A stretch of 64,000 nucleotides of DNA from Talpa occidentalis (GCF_014898055.3 NW_023604861.1:77822292-77886291); one strand, 5' to 3'. Positions 23,579 through 35,518 are shown, numbered from the stretch's first letter. The notes: generated from the letters alone by a model not told the origin. Numbers and translations: made by a program.

Positions 23579-23737
23579 ATGGGGAAATTGGGCTTCCCTA
23601 GGGCACTGGCTACCATAAGCGCAAATGTGATTTTTGGTTTCTCCAGTGTGTTTGTTTCATATGTCTATTTGCTGTTGAAAAACTGGCTTGGGCTTTGTGA
23701 AGATTCTGTGTGTTTGTGTGTAATTTGTTTGTCGTGA
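23579..23737 (+). pseudogene. Short Met-Gly frame at the gag position
   Basis: An ATG about 50 bases beyond the LTR opens a 52-codon frame starting Met-Gly, the myristoylation-type start common to retroviral Gag proteins. It stops at TGA 23735-23737. The remainder is hydrophobic and Cys/Val-rich and does not look like matrix protein. It is either a gag remnant or a chance frame. Confidence 0.3.
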
Positions 23738-25838
23738 CTAGCTAAGACATTTTAATTTGTGGAAATTTTTTTCTGTGCCAGTTTTACTCAAAAGATAAGG
23801 CAGTACATTGGACCATGTGGCCAGATCAAAGATGGCATCTGAGGGCACTTGGCATGCTCTTGTAAAATTCAAAGGTTCTTGTTGCTAGGCCTTTGGAACT
23901 TTTTTTTTCTTTCTTTTTGCAATCTCTGCTGTCTCATTAGCATTTCTAAAGGCAATAATGGTTCTTCAGTGGTATGTTGCTTTGTCTTTGGCTACTTCCT
24001 GCTCTCAGCCTGATGGATTTTGCAAGCCAATTGTGGAGCAGTGGTGTTTAAATTAGCAAATGTATGCCTGGGTGTTAAGGAAAGAGTAGCCTTAAGCAGT
24101 AACTGGTAATTGCTGGTAGCCTTGATGGATTCTTGGAGATAACTTGAATTTTTGCAAAGTCTGGATCAGAAAAATTAACAAGATTTTGTCTGAGTCTGAA
24201 AGGATTTGCTACTGTGAATTTTGTCTACACAATTTGTTTTGGGCATGTTTGCCATTTTGAATACTGGATTTGTTCAATTGCTGGTGTAAGACAAGATTCT
24301 AAGTTTCTGCTTCCTACTGAGGAAGGTCTGTTATGGAAAGCACTCTTTAGGGTGCATCATATAACTACCAGGTTTTCATACCTGTGTTGTTGCTGTCCCT
24401 CCCTAGTGTGGGGGAGGTGTAATCTGTGCTTAGATGTTTAATCTGCTCTTTCAGCTTCTGTCCCAGAGTGGCTAACAGAAGTAAGGAGATGACTCCTTTT
24501 AATTCAAAGTTAATTACTGATATTTTGATTTTGCTTTTTCAGGTTCTATTCCAGGAAACCCAAGGAGTGCCTGCTTGGTGGCTAACAAGAGATGACTCCT
24601 TTTGCTTAAAAGTTAACTTTTATTCTTTCAGTTGCTGTAGAGAACACCCCAGGATTGACTTCTAATAAAAAGTCTTCAACACTGAAAACCCTAAGGTGAT
24701 AAACAAGGTCATGTAACTCTTGTGATTAATAAAACTTTTCCTTCCTATTTCCAAAGTCTTAGGTTTGTAGGATGACAACTGGAAATTTTTCTGCCAGCAA
24801 CACTCCACATTTTTTTTTTTGGACTTTGACTTTTTTTTTCTGAGCCTATGGAGTAAAACTGCAGTTACATAACATATTCTACGTGGCATAACTAAAAAAA
24901 AACTGTCTTTGTCTATATGTTGTATGTCTGTATGTCCTTGTGTCTGTCTTGGCCTAGAGAGGTTGAAAAATTGGTATATGTGGTACCCATAGACGTAGAA
25001 AAAAAAAAAGAGTCTCCAGTTATGAGAAAAACTAAAGGTTATGGTTTGATTGTCAACATTGTGCTTCTGAACTAAGCCGGTGCCTTCATAGACATTGAAT
25101 ATTGTTGTTTCTGTTAATTTTCTGATATTTATGGCAAAGCTTCCCAGAAATCAAAATTCAAGTACAAATTTGGTAGCCTGTCATTTGGCTGATGCAAGGA
25201 AATTTTGTGGAACCTCAGTAGAGCTCCTGAGACACTCCACAAAGTTTCTGCCTTTCCTCCTGGGAAGGCATTAGATGAATTTGTTCTATTTGGCTTTTAC
25301 CTAATGAAGTAACACTGGAAGGGAAGCATTGTCACTTGAGGAAATGGTAAAACTTCGGTATGTACAGAGATGTTAACAGTGGTTTTCTAAAATGTGTATA
25401 AAAAACCTCTCAGTATCTGGTATGTATGTAAATTGTCAGTGGTGATTGTCACCTTGTAATATTGTATAATTCAATAGTTTAATATCTACAGAAATTGTAT
25501 CTGGCAATATAGGGAGAAAAGGTCTCAACAGATTCCTATTGATGGAACTGTTGGGAGTGAAAAACTTTCCTACAAAGGACTGAATAGACCGGAAATACAC
25601 CTGACATTTACAAGTTTTCTTTGACATAATACTGGTAATCCATAAAGTTTTGTTTTGTTTTGAGTAACCAGGATCTGCATCAAGGTTGCAATTTTTTTTT
25701 CCAGCAAAGCTAACTTGTCACATTTTCTCTCCCCTTGATACCAACACAGCATACAAATAGTGGTAGTAATTTTTGCTACTTATCTCAGAGTCTGTTTTTG
25801 CATAACTTCCATAGGGATTTTGTCTGTTTTAACAAAAA

Positions 25839-26240
25839 TTGGACGTGAGTTTGATTGTGTGGCTTTGTGTGGAATTCTTCCGGAAAGTTGAAAAAGAGCT
25901 GAACCAAGAAGAGGAGAACCTGTTTACCTTGTTTGTAGGGTTCCAGAGACCTCCAAAGAAGGTGAGGAAGCTTGCCTCCATTGGCAGGACTGGACAACCC
26001 GGCCAACGAAAAAGCCCTGGTACCCTCGAGAAGAGGAAGCCCAGGTTGGAGTCTGATGAGACCAACTTTGTACCTGAAGCCTACATCGACTGGATGCCAA
26101 CGGTTCACTCTGATCCTATATGGAGTATTTCAACAAAGCCAGCTAAAAATTGCTGTTATTTCTGCCCTGTGATTTTATGCAAAAATAGGAAAAATGGTTT
26201 AAAAGTAGATTTAATTTGCAAACTTTTGCTATGCTGTTAA
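25839..26240 (+). other. Unassigned 133-codon open frame in provirus interior
   Basis: The frame has no ATG at its beginning. Its middle (about 25900-26130) is more GC-rich than the rest of the interior and encodes a basic, Pro/Lys/Arg-rich stretch (RPPKKVRKLASIGRTG), then an acidic and aromatic part. The Cys-rich end falls back into T-rich sequence. A possible splice acceptor (TTTACCTTGTTTGTAG) ends at 25939. It could be a remnant of an accessory or envelope leader exon. No function is claimed. Confidence 0.3.
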
Positions 26241-26538
26241 AGTTTGGGATCAAGGTTGAGAGAATTCGTTTTTGCATAAGTTGAACCATTTTAACATTTT
26301 TTCCCTGTGATTTTGATATATTTGCTGTCTTGTTTTAGCTAACACTCCAATTTTTTTTTTTCTTTTGGCTGGTATAATGGACTATTTTTCAGAATGGAAA
26401 ACTGTCATACTGGACATTCATAGACAATGCTGCTGACTAATTGTTGCTTCTCTTACACACATTGTAACCCTAAAAAAGACTGTCTCCTAAGACTACACCC
26501 TGAGATTGTGCCACCATAGATATGGTGGAATAAAAATT

Positions 26539-26548
26539 AAAAGGGGGG
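26539..26548 (+). promoter_or_regulatory. Polypurine tract of provirus
   Basis: AAAAGGGGGG followed by AT sits directly before the 3' LTR, as expected for plus-strand priming. It fixes the element's orientation. Confidence 0.88.
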
Positions 26549-26550
26549 AT

Positions 26551-27134
26551 TGCAACAGGGTGGTCCCCAGGAAAGGGGGAGGTTCCCTGCCCCACCCAAG
26601 GGAGGGTGGAGCTGAGCAGGAAGAGGAGAAGCCGCAGAAGAGACTGAGGAAGGAAGCAGGATGGAGCCAGGAGACCTGGAGGAGGCGCATGGAGCCTAGA
26701 GACACGTGAAGAAACTGCGCTTGTCTTTTGGTCATGGACTGGGTGACACAGATGTGGGTGAGACCCATGGGGAGGTGACAATGGCAGCTTTTATCTTGAT
26801 GTTGATTTTGCTCCTTTCCTTCCGGGCTTGTCTGGTTGTTTCTGGCCCTTTTCTGTGGGTCCCCACTGGAAGATGCTTTAGACTTGTGGCAGGCTTTGGG
26901 GCCTTGCTCTGGGCCGATCCCATATGGATGGACTTTTACCCACGAGGGGACGGGTAACTTTGGGTGCTTCATTTAGAAACTAGACTCTGCCTTACCTGTA
27001 TTGTTTCCTAGTTTTATTAAAGTTCCTTCCCATTAAAGTCTCATATGTTTTGTGTTGATGCGGCGGATGGCAGAACCCATGTAGAATAGGCAGGTTTGCG
27101 GGGTTTGGGCTGCCCCTCTCCCTGTCCTATAACA
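26551..27134 (+). repeat. 3' LTR of provirus
   Basis: This 584-bp LTR starts TGCAACAGGG and ends CCTATAACA. It agrees with the solo LTR at most sites where the 5' LTR differs. Its own private changes include GCCGCAG and CCATGTAG. Confidence 0.93.
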
Positions 27135-27803
27135 TTCTAAGATGCAATTTTTAATTTAACCTCTAAGTTTTTATCTCCAGTAGTTTGAACAACCATAAAT
27201 CTTTAACAGGAAAAAAGTGGTTCAACTGGCTTCTGTTTAGATTGGTCTTAATTTTGGGGGGTAAAAATCTTTTTACAAAAATCTTTCCATTTTATTTATT
27301 TAATGTATCAAATGTCTTTTGAACAGAGCTACAGTCTATTTTTTTTTTTTAATGAAACCTTTTCCTACCAACATTTAAATTTGGCACTTAGTTTAGAAAC
27401 CACAAAAATACTAAATATATAAAATCCATGAGGATGGGTCACTTATCACTGGGCACAATAAAGTTAAAGGCATCAGGGCTTTCTTGCTAAAGTACATCCA
27501 GAACCTTAATACCAGGCAGTTTTAAACCTAGACAATGAAATATTAGATTCAGCACCCAAAAAGGCAATTTTAGAAGTTGTGTCTAAGGTACATTTTTTTT
27601 AAATGGCTTTTTCATAATTCTCCCTGTGTCAATGTTAACTTTCCTGAGCAAGTAGCTCTGGAGGTAAGAGACACAGTTAGGAGAAGAAAGGCCTGGCTGA
27701 GGCCAAGCCTGGTGACACGGACAGGGCAGACAGGAGTATATCATGGAGGACATACAATCAGTGAAGAAAGTAATCATTTTTCTTGAAATTTGAAAATATG
27801 CTC
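27135..27803. other. SPRED2 intron 1, unassigned
   Basis: AT-rich DNA with poly-T patches (27339-27350). No named element. Confidence 0.45.
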
Positions 27804-27815
27804 TAATCTCATTTT

Positions 27816-28089
27816 TATTTTTAAAAGATTTATTATTTTTTTTTATTTATACAAGAGCTGGGTACAGGCCAAAGGCACAGGAGGGTGAGAGGATTCACCA
27901 GAGAAAGAGCAGGGAGCAGAACAGGCAGCGGACCGAAAGCACTGCTGAGAGAAGCAGCGGGCGAGACAGGAGCAGTCTGCTGCGCCATTTGGGATTCTCC
28001 CTGGCCGGCTGGGAATCGAACCGGTGCTGAGGAGGCGGTGGACAGCTTCACTGCACTGCGCTCAATCTGTTGCACCACCAGGGAGGCCC
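27816..28089 (-). mobile_element. tRNA-derived SINE, A/B intermediate
   Basis: The reverse copy ends in CACCAGGGAGGCCC. The 12-bp target duplication TAATCTCATTTT lies at 27804-27815 and 28090-28101. Confidence 0.92.
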
Positions 28090-28101
28090 TAATCTCATTT
28101 T

Positions 28102-28757
28102 CAATAGAAGAAATTCTAAATCCCCCAAGCTGGGGATATAGGGAACTGGAGATTACCCACGTAGGTCCCTTACGTTCTAGCTGGATTTCCTGGTCAACCA
28201 GATAGATCTCTGTATCCTCATGCTTATCTCTACAGTGGGTAATTGCTTTACTAGCAGGCTCTGGAATATATTTTAAATTGTTTTTGAGTTTAGAACACTG
28301 ACTCTAGGAAATTAAGCCAATACCCCCCAACAACAAGAAGATCCTTAAATTTGTAAGTAAATATAACTTTGAAATTTAAAAAAAAAATCACAAGTCTGCA
28401 AAGTTAAAAGATTTTTTTTTTCAACCAAGCATCAAATGACTCTCCAGCCTGTCACAGATGAGGCTTGTACTAGCAATGAGGAGTGTGATTCAGACTTAGA
28501 TTCTTCCTTTCAAGGGATCTACACCAGACATGGCTTTCAAATCTAACTTGACATATCCCAGTCAGCTTCCACTCCTTGTTCATTCTACCCGTATATGCGG
28601 GAATCCTAACTACTGCTGACAGTTACTAAAGCAGCAGCATAAATAAATATATATGTATATTTTTATTTTAACGTCAATTCTATCAAAGCATTATACACAT
28701 GTTCTCTAAATGTTAATGTGGATATTTTAAGAGCAGCTGAAACATTTTAGGAAGTCG
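28102..28757. other. SPRED2 intron 1, unassigned
   Basis: AT-rich intronic DNA with short A and T runs. Nothing was recognised. Confidence 0.45.
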
Positions 28758-28770
28758 TGGTAGGATTTTT

Positions 28771-29064
28771 TTTTTTAAAAAAAAAAAGATTTATTCTATT
28801 TATGTATACATACAAGGTATAAGATTCTGAGGTGTAGGCCGGGGGTCTGGGGTGTGCGTGGGAGGATTTACCAGAGACAGAGCAGGGAACAGAACAGGCA
28901 GATTGACTGAAATACACTGCTGAGGGGAGCAGCGGGTGAGTCAGGAAAGGTCAGCTGCGCCATGTGGGTCAGCTTCCTGGCTGGGGATTGAACTCCTGCT
29001 ACAGTGGCTGACAATACTTCACAGTGCTGAGACTGAACCCTTTGCGCCACCTTGGAGGCCCCAA
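28771..29064 (-). mobile_element. tRNA-derived SINE, subfamily C
   Basis: The reverse copy carries CTACAGTGGCTGACAATAC, the subfamily C block, and closes with CCTTGGAGGCCCC. The 13-bp target duplication TGGTAGGATTTTT is perfect at 28758-28770 and 29065-29077. Confidence 0.92.
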
Positions 29065-29077
29065 TGGTAGGATTTTT

Positions 29078-32000
29078 AAATCACAACAGTTCATTACATT
29101 CAAGGCATCTATTTGAAATTTCTGAGTTTTTATCAGAAATCATGAAAAGATGGACAACTTTGACATGAGTAAACTACTTGAAAAAATGGGGGGGTGGTGA
29201 GATTTCTTACAGACAGTAGTGGTTCTGTCCTAAAGGGTTGAGTTTCGGGGTGATTACACAGTGGGAGGCAGGGAAAGAAGGAGGCAAGAGGCCAAAGTCT
29301 CAATCTAGGTTTATGATTTTGCTTTTATCATCTGCTGCTTTGCTGAGCCCGGAGTTCAGTGGAGTTCATAATTAATCAAGATCAAAGGATTACCAACTTA
29401 AAACAAACAAAATAACCCACCCCTGAAGAACCCTTTCTTCTTCTTCTACTTTTTACTCCGAAAGCAATAATTTTCTTTGACTTTCCCTCTGTTTTACACA
29501 CCCTTCCTAAAATGGTATTTACTTATCCCACATTTAAACCCCAAAGGCCAGCTCATGGAAATGTTAGATTACTAAACAAAATTAACTCTCACCACATAAA
29601 AGAATACATGTAATAGAAAAATTGGTACTTTTAAACTCAAATGGCAGAGGGAGTTGTTTAAAGTTAATAATCTCCAATTTAGGTCTTTAAGTTACAACCC
29701 TTGAACTTCTGTGCCTAGCTTTCTCAGAATATCTTTGCTTTCTTTCTCACTCAGTTGGAGGAAACAAAGGCAGAGTACTTAAGATCTACATGCTGAAATG
29801 TTTAGGGAGAAGCATATTCCTATCTGCAATTTAAATTGAAATTGGATTTTAAAAAAATGATGTGTTGGATGGAGAGATGGAGACATAGATGGATGGACAG
29901 ATATGTGTGATAATGGTAGTTACAGAACAGAGTCAGTGGGTGTTGACTATTCAGTTCTTTCGACTTTTCTAAACATTTGAAGACTTTTACAAGGGGACAG
30001 AGAAAAAGATTATAGCATTATATTCTAAATGGAGATCAACACTAAACCTAGAAGATGCTGATAATGGTACTGGAAAGTCTGGTTACTTCTTATATGAGCC
30101 AGGACCCATTTCCTTTTTTTTTCCTGCCACCCATCACCCTTCCCACCCCCAAAGCAAACCATGGTCAAAAAGTTAGGAAATTAACACCAAATTCTAAACT
30201 TGCAAAATTCTTTACAAGCCAGTCCTAAATAAGACCTGTTCGCAAACAAAAGGAGGTGCTAATTCAATCCATAAGGAAGAAAGGGTCAGCATGTCATGCT
30301 AGCACTAGGCTGACTGGATTTTAAGAGCTTCCCTTCCTATTCACGACAGAGCCACTGGGATGAATGCCAATTCATTTAGATGCTTTTCTCCCAGGATTCT
30401 GCCATCTCTCTTATCAGATACAAAAAGCTTAACATACCAAGAAACAAATAAGGAACAGGTAAGGCATTTTTTCCCTGAAGAATTCTGGGTATCTCTTCAT
30501 CTCCCAGGGACAGACTGGAATAGAGGTGGCCCTGAAGCACAGTTTGGATCTTCAGTTAAGACCAGTGGAGAACCATACAAACACCCTGTAAGCTAAAAAG
30601 AACTGTAAAACCATCTACTCTAAACCCTTCATGTAGACGGAAAAATTAAAACCCAGATTGGAGAAGGGCCCTGTTTAAGGTCATTGGCAATAGGAATAGA
30701 TGAAAGAGAAATCTAGTCTCTTTAAAACCCCAGCTCCTCCTTCTTCCACCCCCCCAACTTTGTTCTAAAAGGGGCCTGTGTTGTGGCTAGGTGATCTAGA
30801 GGATATAAAAGTAATTTATTCTTATTGGTCTCTTAAGATTTACTGGATAGGCAACCGATTGTCAAAAGAATCATAAGGAGAAATGAAGAGGTATCACTAA
30901 TAAGACAACCACATGAAATAAACAACAGAGCTGGGGGTGGGGCTGGGAAGTCTTACTCATCTTAAAGTTTCACACCAACAGAGTTTTTTGGGATTCATCA
31001 GTATAACTGGTACCACAGTCAGCAGACTCACCCTCTGTTGCACATTTCCTTCTCACTTCTAGGTGAGACACCCCAGACTACTGAGCCTCAGTTTCTTCAT
31101 ATGTAAAATGAGAGGTAGGAGCCAAATTATCTTTCAGCCCCCCTTTTAACTTTGGGTGCAAGTTAAAATAAACACAGCCTTAAAGCACTTTAGCTGTGCC
31201 AAACGCAGGCCACCCAAATATTCCACAAAAGCAGGTTAAGAAAACTTTTAACAGTAAAATGCAACTGAAAACATCTTTCAAATTGGGGAGGGGGAACCCA
31301 CAAAGACCTGAAACCGGGACAAACAAACAGATATGTTTTCAATGCAAGTGTTATTATGCAATTGTAAAGTTCCCAGGAGTAAAACTGGTTTATCAAAGTA
31401 TTTTGAAATAACAAGAAAGTGATGGAAATTGAGGTTTAAAAAGTTTAATGAGCACCTTTGAATAAAATAGGTACAACCTAACCATCTAGCTGGGTTTATA
31501 CACTTATAAATGTGAGATTTTCTTTAGTCACATGGAAGGAAACCCCCAGACATATTTATGGGGCAAATCTAGGCAAAGACAACACGAGGAATGTGCCCCT
31601 TCCTCCCAAACAGTTTATCCCATATGCTTCACCAATTAGCTCCAGAACAGATGCTCCAATCCCAGTCTTCATTACATTTTGAGAGGAGGAGGTCAGGAAG
31701 AGGTAATAAAGCAGCAAATGCTTAACTTAAACACAGAAAGAGACATCTATTGTAGACCTTTGATGAAGCAACTCTGCACTTCAAAATCTGCGTTAGGTCC
31801 AGCCTGTTTAACTTTACAAATGAGCTCTGGTCCAAAAGTTTTCTTGTAAATCTGTTGTTCAAATTGGGATATTTTTCCCCTCAGGGAAACAGAAAATGGT
31901 GAGCAGTACGATTCCTAATCCAGTTCATGAAAGCCTAGTCAATTCCTGCTATTGCAGTTGCATTCCCAAATGGTTTTTACTGACCATCTGACAGTTTCCT

Positions 32001-32175
32001 TAACAGAAACATTGTAGAAAGGCCAGTTTTATTTGACTCTGGCTGGGTTCTGGCCAAGAGTTTTTCTATGTTGTTGTGGGGTGGTAAAGAAAGGGCCAGC
32101 AACAAGGAATTCTTAAACTCTCCAGCTAGGTTTCCATTTTGGGGTTATGAGAATTTGTCACCACTGATCTTGAAT
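29078..32175. other. SPRED2 intron 1, long repeat-poor stretch
   Basis: 3.1 kb with almost no repeat that I can name. A diverged L1-type 3' tail (about 29860-30000) and a MIR-like scrap (GAGCCTCAGTTTCTTCATAT, 31084) are the only hints. No gene was found. Confidence 0.45.
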
Positions 32176-32188
32176 AAATGTACAAGGT

Positions 32189-32473
32189 GGGCCTCCCCGG
32201 TGGCGCAGCGGTTGAGCGCTGGGCTGTGAAGCTGCCCATGGCCTCTGCAGCACTGGTTCGATCCCCAGCAGCCATTGAGGGTCCCACATTGCGCTCAGAC
32301 CTCTCCTGCCGCGCCCTCTGCTCCCCTCAGCAGTGTGTTTCGTCAGTCTGCCTGTTCTGTTTCCCGCTCTGGCTCTGGTGAATTCTCGCACCCTCCCGCA
32401 CTTCTGACTGTACCCAGTGCTTGTATAAATAAGTAAATAAATCTTTTAAAAATAAATAAATAAAAAATAAAAA
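32189..32473 (+). mobile_element. tRNA-derived SINE, subfamily A
   Basis: It starts GGGCCTCCCCGGTGGCGCAG with perfect A and B boxes. The 12-bp target duplication AAATGTACAAGG is at 32176-32187 and 32474-32485. Confidence 0.94.
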
Positions 32474-32485
32474 AAATGTACAAGG

Positions 32486-33689
32486 AGCCAACTTCTGATC
32501 TAATCAGATTAAGGAATCTTTTTACCTATGCAAGCTAGATAACAGATAGAATCAAGGGGGCTGGGAGTCTGGGGGATTGGTTTGCACTTAAGCAAACCAA
32601 ACTCAGTATCTCTGGTTTCAATGCAAATGTAACAATGGTATCAGTATCAATGTCAAGATTGAAGACTCCACAGCAAGTGATCCCAGGAAATTGTTTTCTT
32701 CTTTTATGGTAGCAATGACTATTGAACAATTAGAAGGGAAGCAACAGGATAAGCTTTATGCTCATAGGATAATATGCAACAGCAGATTCTTGACTACTGG
32801 GAGGGACAAGATTTGACCTAGAAGGGCAATTTCCTTCCGAGTTATTACGAAACAGTCATCCACTGAGTACACAGACTTCCATTAAGTGACTTTCCTGCCA
32901 TAAAAGAACTGGGTGGCAAGGAGAATGTGTAAGTCAACTAACTACACCAAGCTTGCTCACTGTTTAACACAACAGTCTCAAAATGTTGTTTTACTTACTG
33001 GAGAGTATTCTAGTCTGCTTTCAAAAGGAACTTCTAGGAAACTTGAATGTTAGCGCCCACATAACAAAGTCTGCCAGCTTGTGGAAGGACGAGAAGGTGT
33101 TTGATTTCAAGACACACACATGACCTTCACAGATAATTGAGACAGACTATGGTTGAGTTAGGCTTTCTTGGCCATCACCAAGACACTTGTACCAAGGGGC
33201 TCAATCGAGCATTAGAGCATGCATTCCCCGCTCAAGGCAGTACAACCAAGTGTCTCTGGCCAACTTTTCCCACCAGAGACCTTTACTGTTGAGGTGGCAG
33301 CCTGTAAGGCCAAAGAGAAGCATTATCCTACCCTGAAGCCACACTGTCCCTGTAAGCTGCCACTTATTATGGGGAAAAAAGAATAAAAGGGCCTCCTTCT
33401 TAATATCTGGTCATGAGAAACAACCCACAGCCCATTCCACTCACCACTGTGCTTCAGACACCTCCCAGGACCACACTCACCTCTAGGAAAGCCACGATAC
33501 CTGGCATCGTGAGTACCCAGCAATTTCCTACAGTGAGTAATGACTCACTCCATCGATGGAAGTGCTTGCATAAACAGAAAAGGCTAGATAAACATAAGGT
33601 GATATGACAGGATAGCATTTTTTTCTTGTGTGTTTGCACATAGGGAATTACCCTAACATTTATTGAAAGTCAACCTCTATATTGAAAGG
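32486..33689. other. SPRED2 intron 1, unassigned
   Basis: Unique-looking intronic sequence. No repeat or gene was recognised. Confidence 0.45.
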
Positions 33690-34175
33690 CAATTAGTTGC
33701 ACATTCATGTTCAATCCAGCATTAGTTCACAACAGGCCAGAGGTAGAAACAACTTCAACATCCACGAAGGGATGAATAGAGAAAGAAAACGTGCTATATA
33801 CATAGAATACAATATTCTTCAACCACAAAAAAAGAAACCCTGCCATTTGTTACAACATGGAGGGATCTTGAGGCTATTGTGCTAAGTAAAATAGTCACAA
33901 AAAGACAAATACTGCACAAATTCACTTAAAAAATTCTACTACCTAAAACAGTCAAACTCATAGATGCAGGAAAGGGGTGATGGTGAAGGGAGAGGGTGCT
34001 GAGCAAAAAGAGAAATTGTCTAATGACTATAGAGTTTCAGTTTTGCCAGATGAAAAAGTTCTAGAGACTGGATGCACAACAATGTATATATAGTTAACAC
34101 TGATATACTGTACACTTAAAATGCTTAACTGGTAAATTTTGTATGATTTTTGTGACAATAAAAAAAGACAATTTG
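33690..34175 (+). mobile_element. L1 ORF2 end plus 3' UTR, older
   Basis: Degenerate ORF2 C-terminal sequence (AACATCCACGAAGGGATGAATAG; GCCATTTGTTACAACATGGA; TTGAGGCTATTGTGCTAAG) runs into the typical tail GAGTTTCAGTTTTGCCAGATG, GCACAACAATGTATATA and ACTGTACACTTAAAATGC, ending in ACAATAAAAAAAG. Multiple stops make it non-coding. Confidence 0.85.
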
Positions 34176-34393
34176 AAAAACAAAGAGGACCAGTCCCTTG
34201 AAACAGGCAATATTCAAGAAGGACCCAAAATTAGAAATTTTGGACTTAGGCTACAAAGAACATTTTTTTCATCCTTAAGAAGTAAACACTATCACTATTA
34301 TAACAATAAAAAGTTCCCTCTAATACCAAGTAGCATATGTTCATTGTGCAAAATACATACATCATAACCATTCTTTTAAAAATGCCTTCCATA

Positions 34394-34651
34394 AGGGATC
34401 ATGCTCAGCGAACTAAGCCAGAAAGAAAAAGAAAAACACCGGATGGTCTCACTCATAGCAGGAATATAGAAAACTTAAATAAGGGACCAGGAAAATGAAT
34501 AACTATAAGAAAGTGAAAATCAAAATCAACAAAAAATTATGAACCAGAGACACTTTTTGGGGGGTGGGGCGAGAGGGGAGGGATTGGGGTCAGAATGGGG
34601 GGGTTGCAATTGTATGGGGAATATAAAAATAAAATTTATTATTTAAAAAAA
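34394..34651 (+). mobile_element. Young 5'-truncated L1 insertion
   Basis: A 258-bp 3' end of L1: ORF2 tail (CTCAGCGAACTAAGCCAGAAA; GATGGTCTCACTCATAG), a G-rich 3' UTR (34558-34608), and TAAAATTTATTATTT with an A tail. The target duplication AATGCCTTCCATA (34381-34393 and 34652-34664) is perfect. Confidence 0.9.
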
Positions 34652-34664
34652 AATGCCTTCCATA

Positions 34665-35418
34665 CTATGAGGAACAATTAGTGAACTTGCAAGACCTCAA
34701 GGTAACTATAAAGGGAAGATGTGTCTCAAATGTAACTGTAAATGCTGCTTATGTGTTTTCCTTCGGTATAAGGTAAACTACATATACGAAAACGCAAGCA
34801 CTTCCTTTGTAATTGGTCTTACTGAGATGAAAATGGCTCTTCTTACATTATTTCAAAGAAAAAAACAGAAGAAAGTTAAGCATAATAGACTTTCCCCTAA
34901 TTGTTAGCACTAACAAAGTCCCCTAATCCTTAGCAAATTATATTCTAATAGAACATGTACCATGTTTACAATCTAAATGACAGTAACCCTGAAAAATATT
35001 TTTGATTAGTCCCTTTTTATTTCTTCTATTATAACTTCAGTTTTTTAAATTATTTAAAAACACAATCACAAGGGTTTTCTAAAAGTTCATTTCTTCAACA
35101 TGGAATGAGAGATTTTTTTTTAATATTTCTTAAGCAAATAAACAAACAAAAAACGGGGGGCTAATTTATTTTTCTTTGGAACAAAGTCCTGCTAGATTTT
35201 GCACACTGCAGTTCTTTGGCGATGTGATGGGAACACATGCCCACCCACAGACACTAATTTTGCTCTTCACCCTTCCCAAGCAGTCTTTATGACACATGCT
35301 GTCTGTGCTCCATTTAATGGAATTGAGAGGCCCTGCTGAACAGCAGGCCCCAAGGGACCTGAGCAAGACAAGCAACCCATCTCCTTCCAAAGAATGGATA
35401 CAAGGAACATGTGTTTAA
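34665..35418. other. SPRED2 intron 1, unassigned
   Basis: AT-rich DNA with no recognisable gene or element. Confidence 0.45.
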
Positions 35419-35447
35419 ACACACACACACACACACACACGTGCGCG

Positions 35448-35518
<71 letters not shown>

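Larger units (their letters stand above)
22931..27134 (+). mobile_element. Complete but non-coding ERV provirus, family 1
   Basis: A 4.2-kb provirus with a 595-bp 5' LTR, a 3,025-bp interior and a 584-bp 3' LTR. The 4-bp target duplication TTCT abuts both ends (22927-22930, 27135-27138). The primer binding site is at 23530 and the polypurine tract ends at 26548. The interior is T-rich, stop-laden and has no recognisable protease, reverse transcriptase, integrase or envelope region. It appears to be a non-autonomous element dependent on another retrovirus. LTR divergence of roughly 1.7% suggests a fairly young insertion. Confidence 0.9.

Noticed and set aside
32189..32260. Functional tRNA gene suggested by perfect A and B boxes
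   Set aside because: The boxes are the Pol III promoter of the SINE head. The sequence lacks a foldable acceptor stem and sits in a dispersed family with target duplications.
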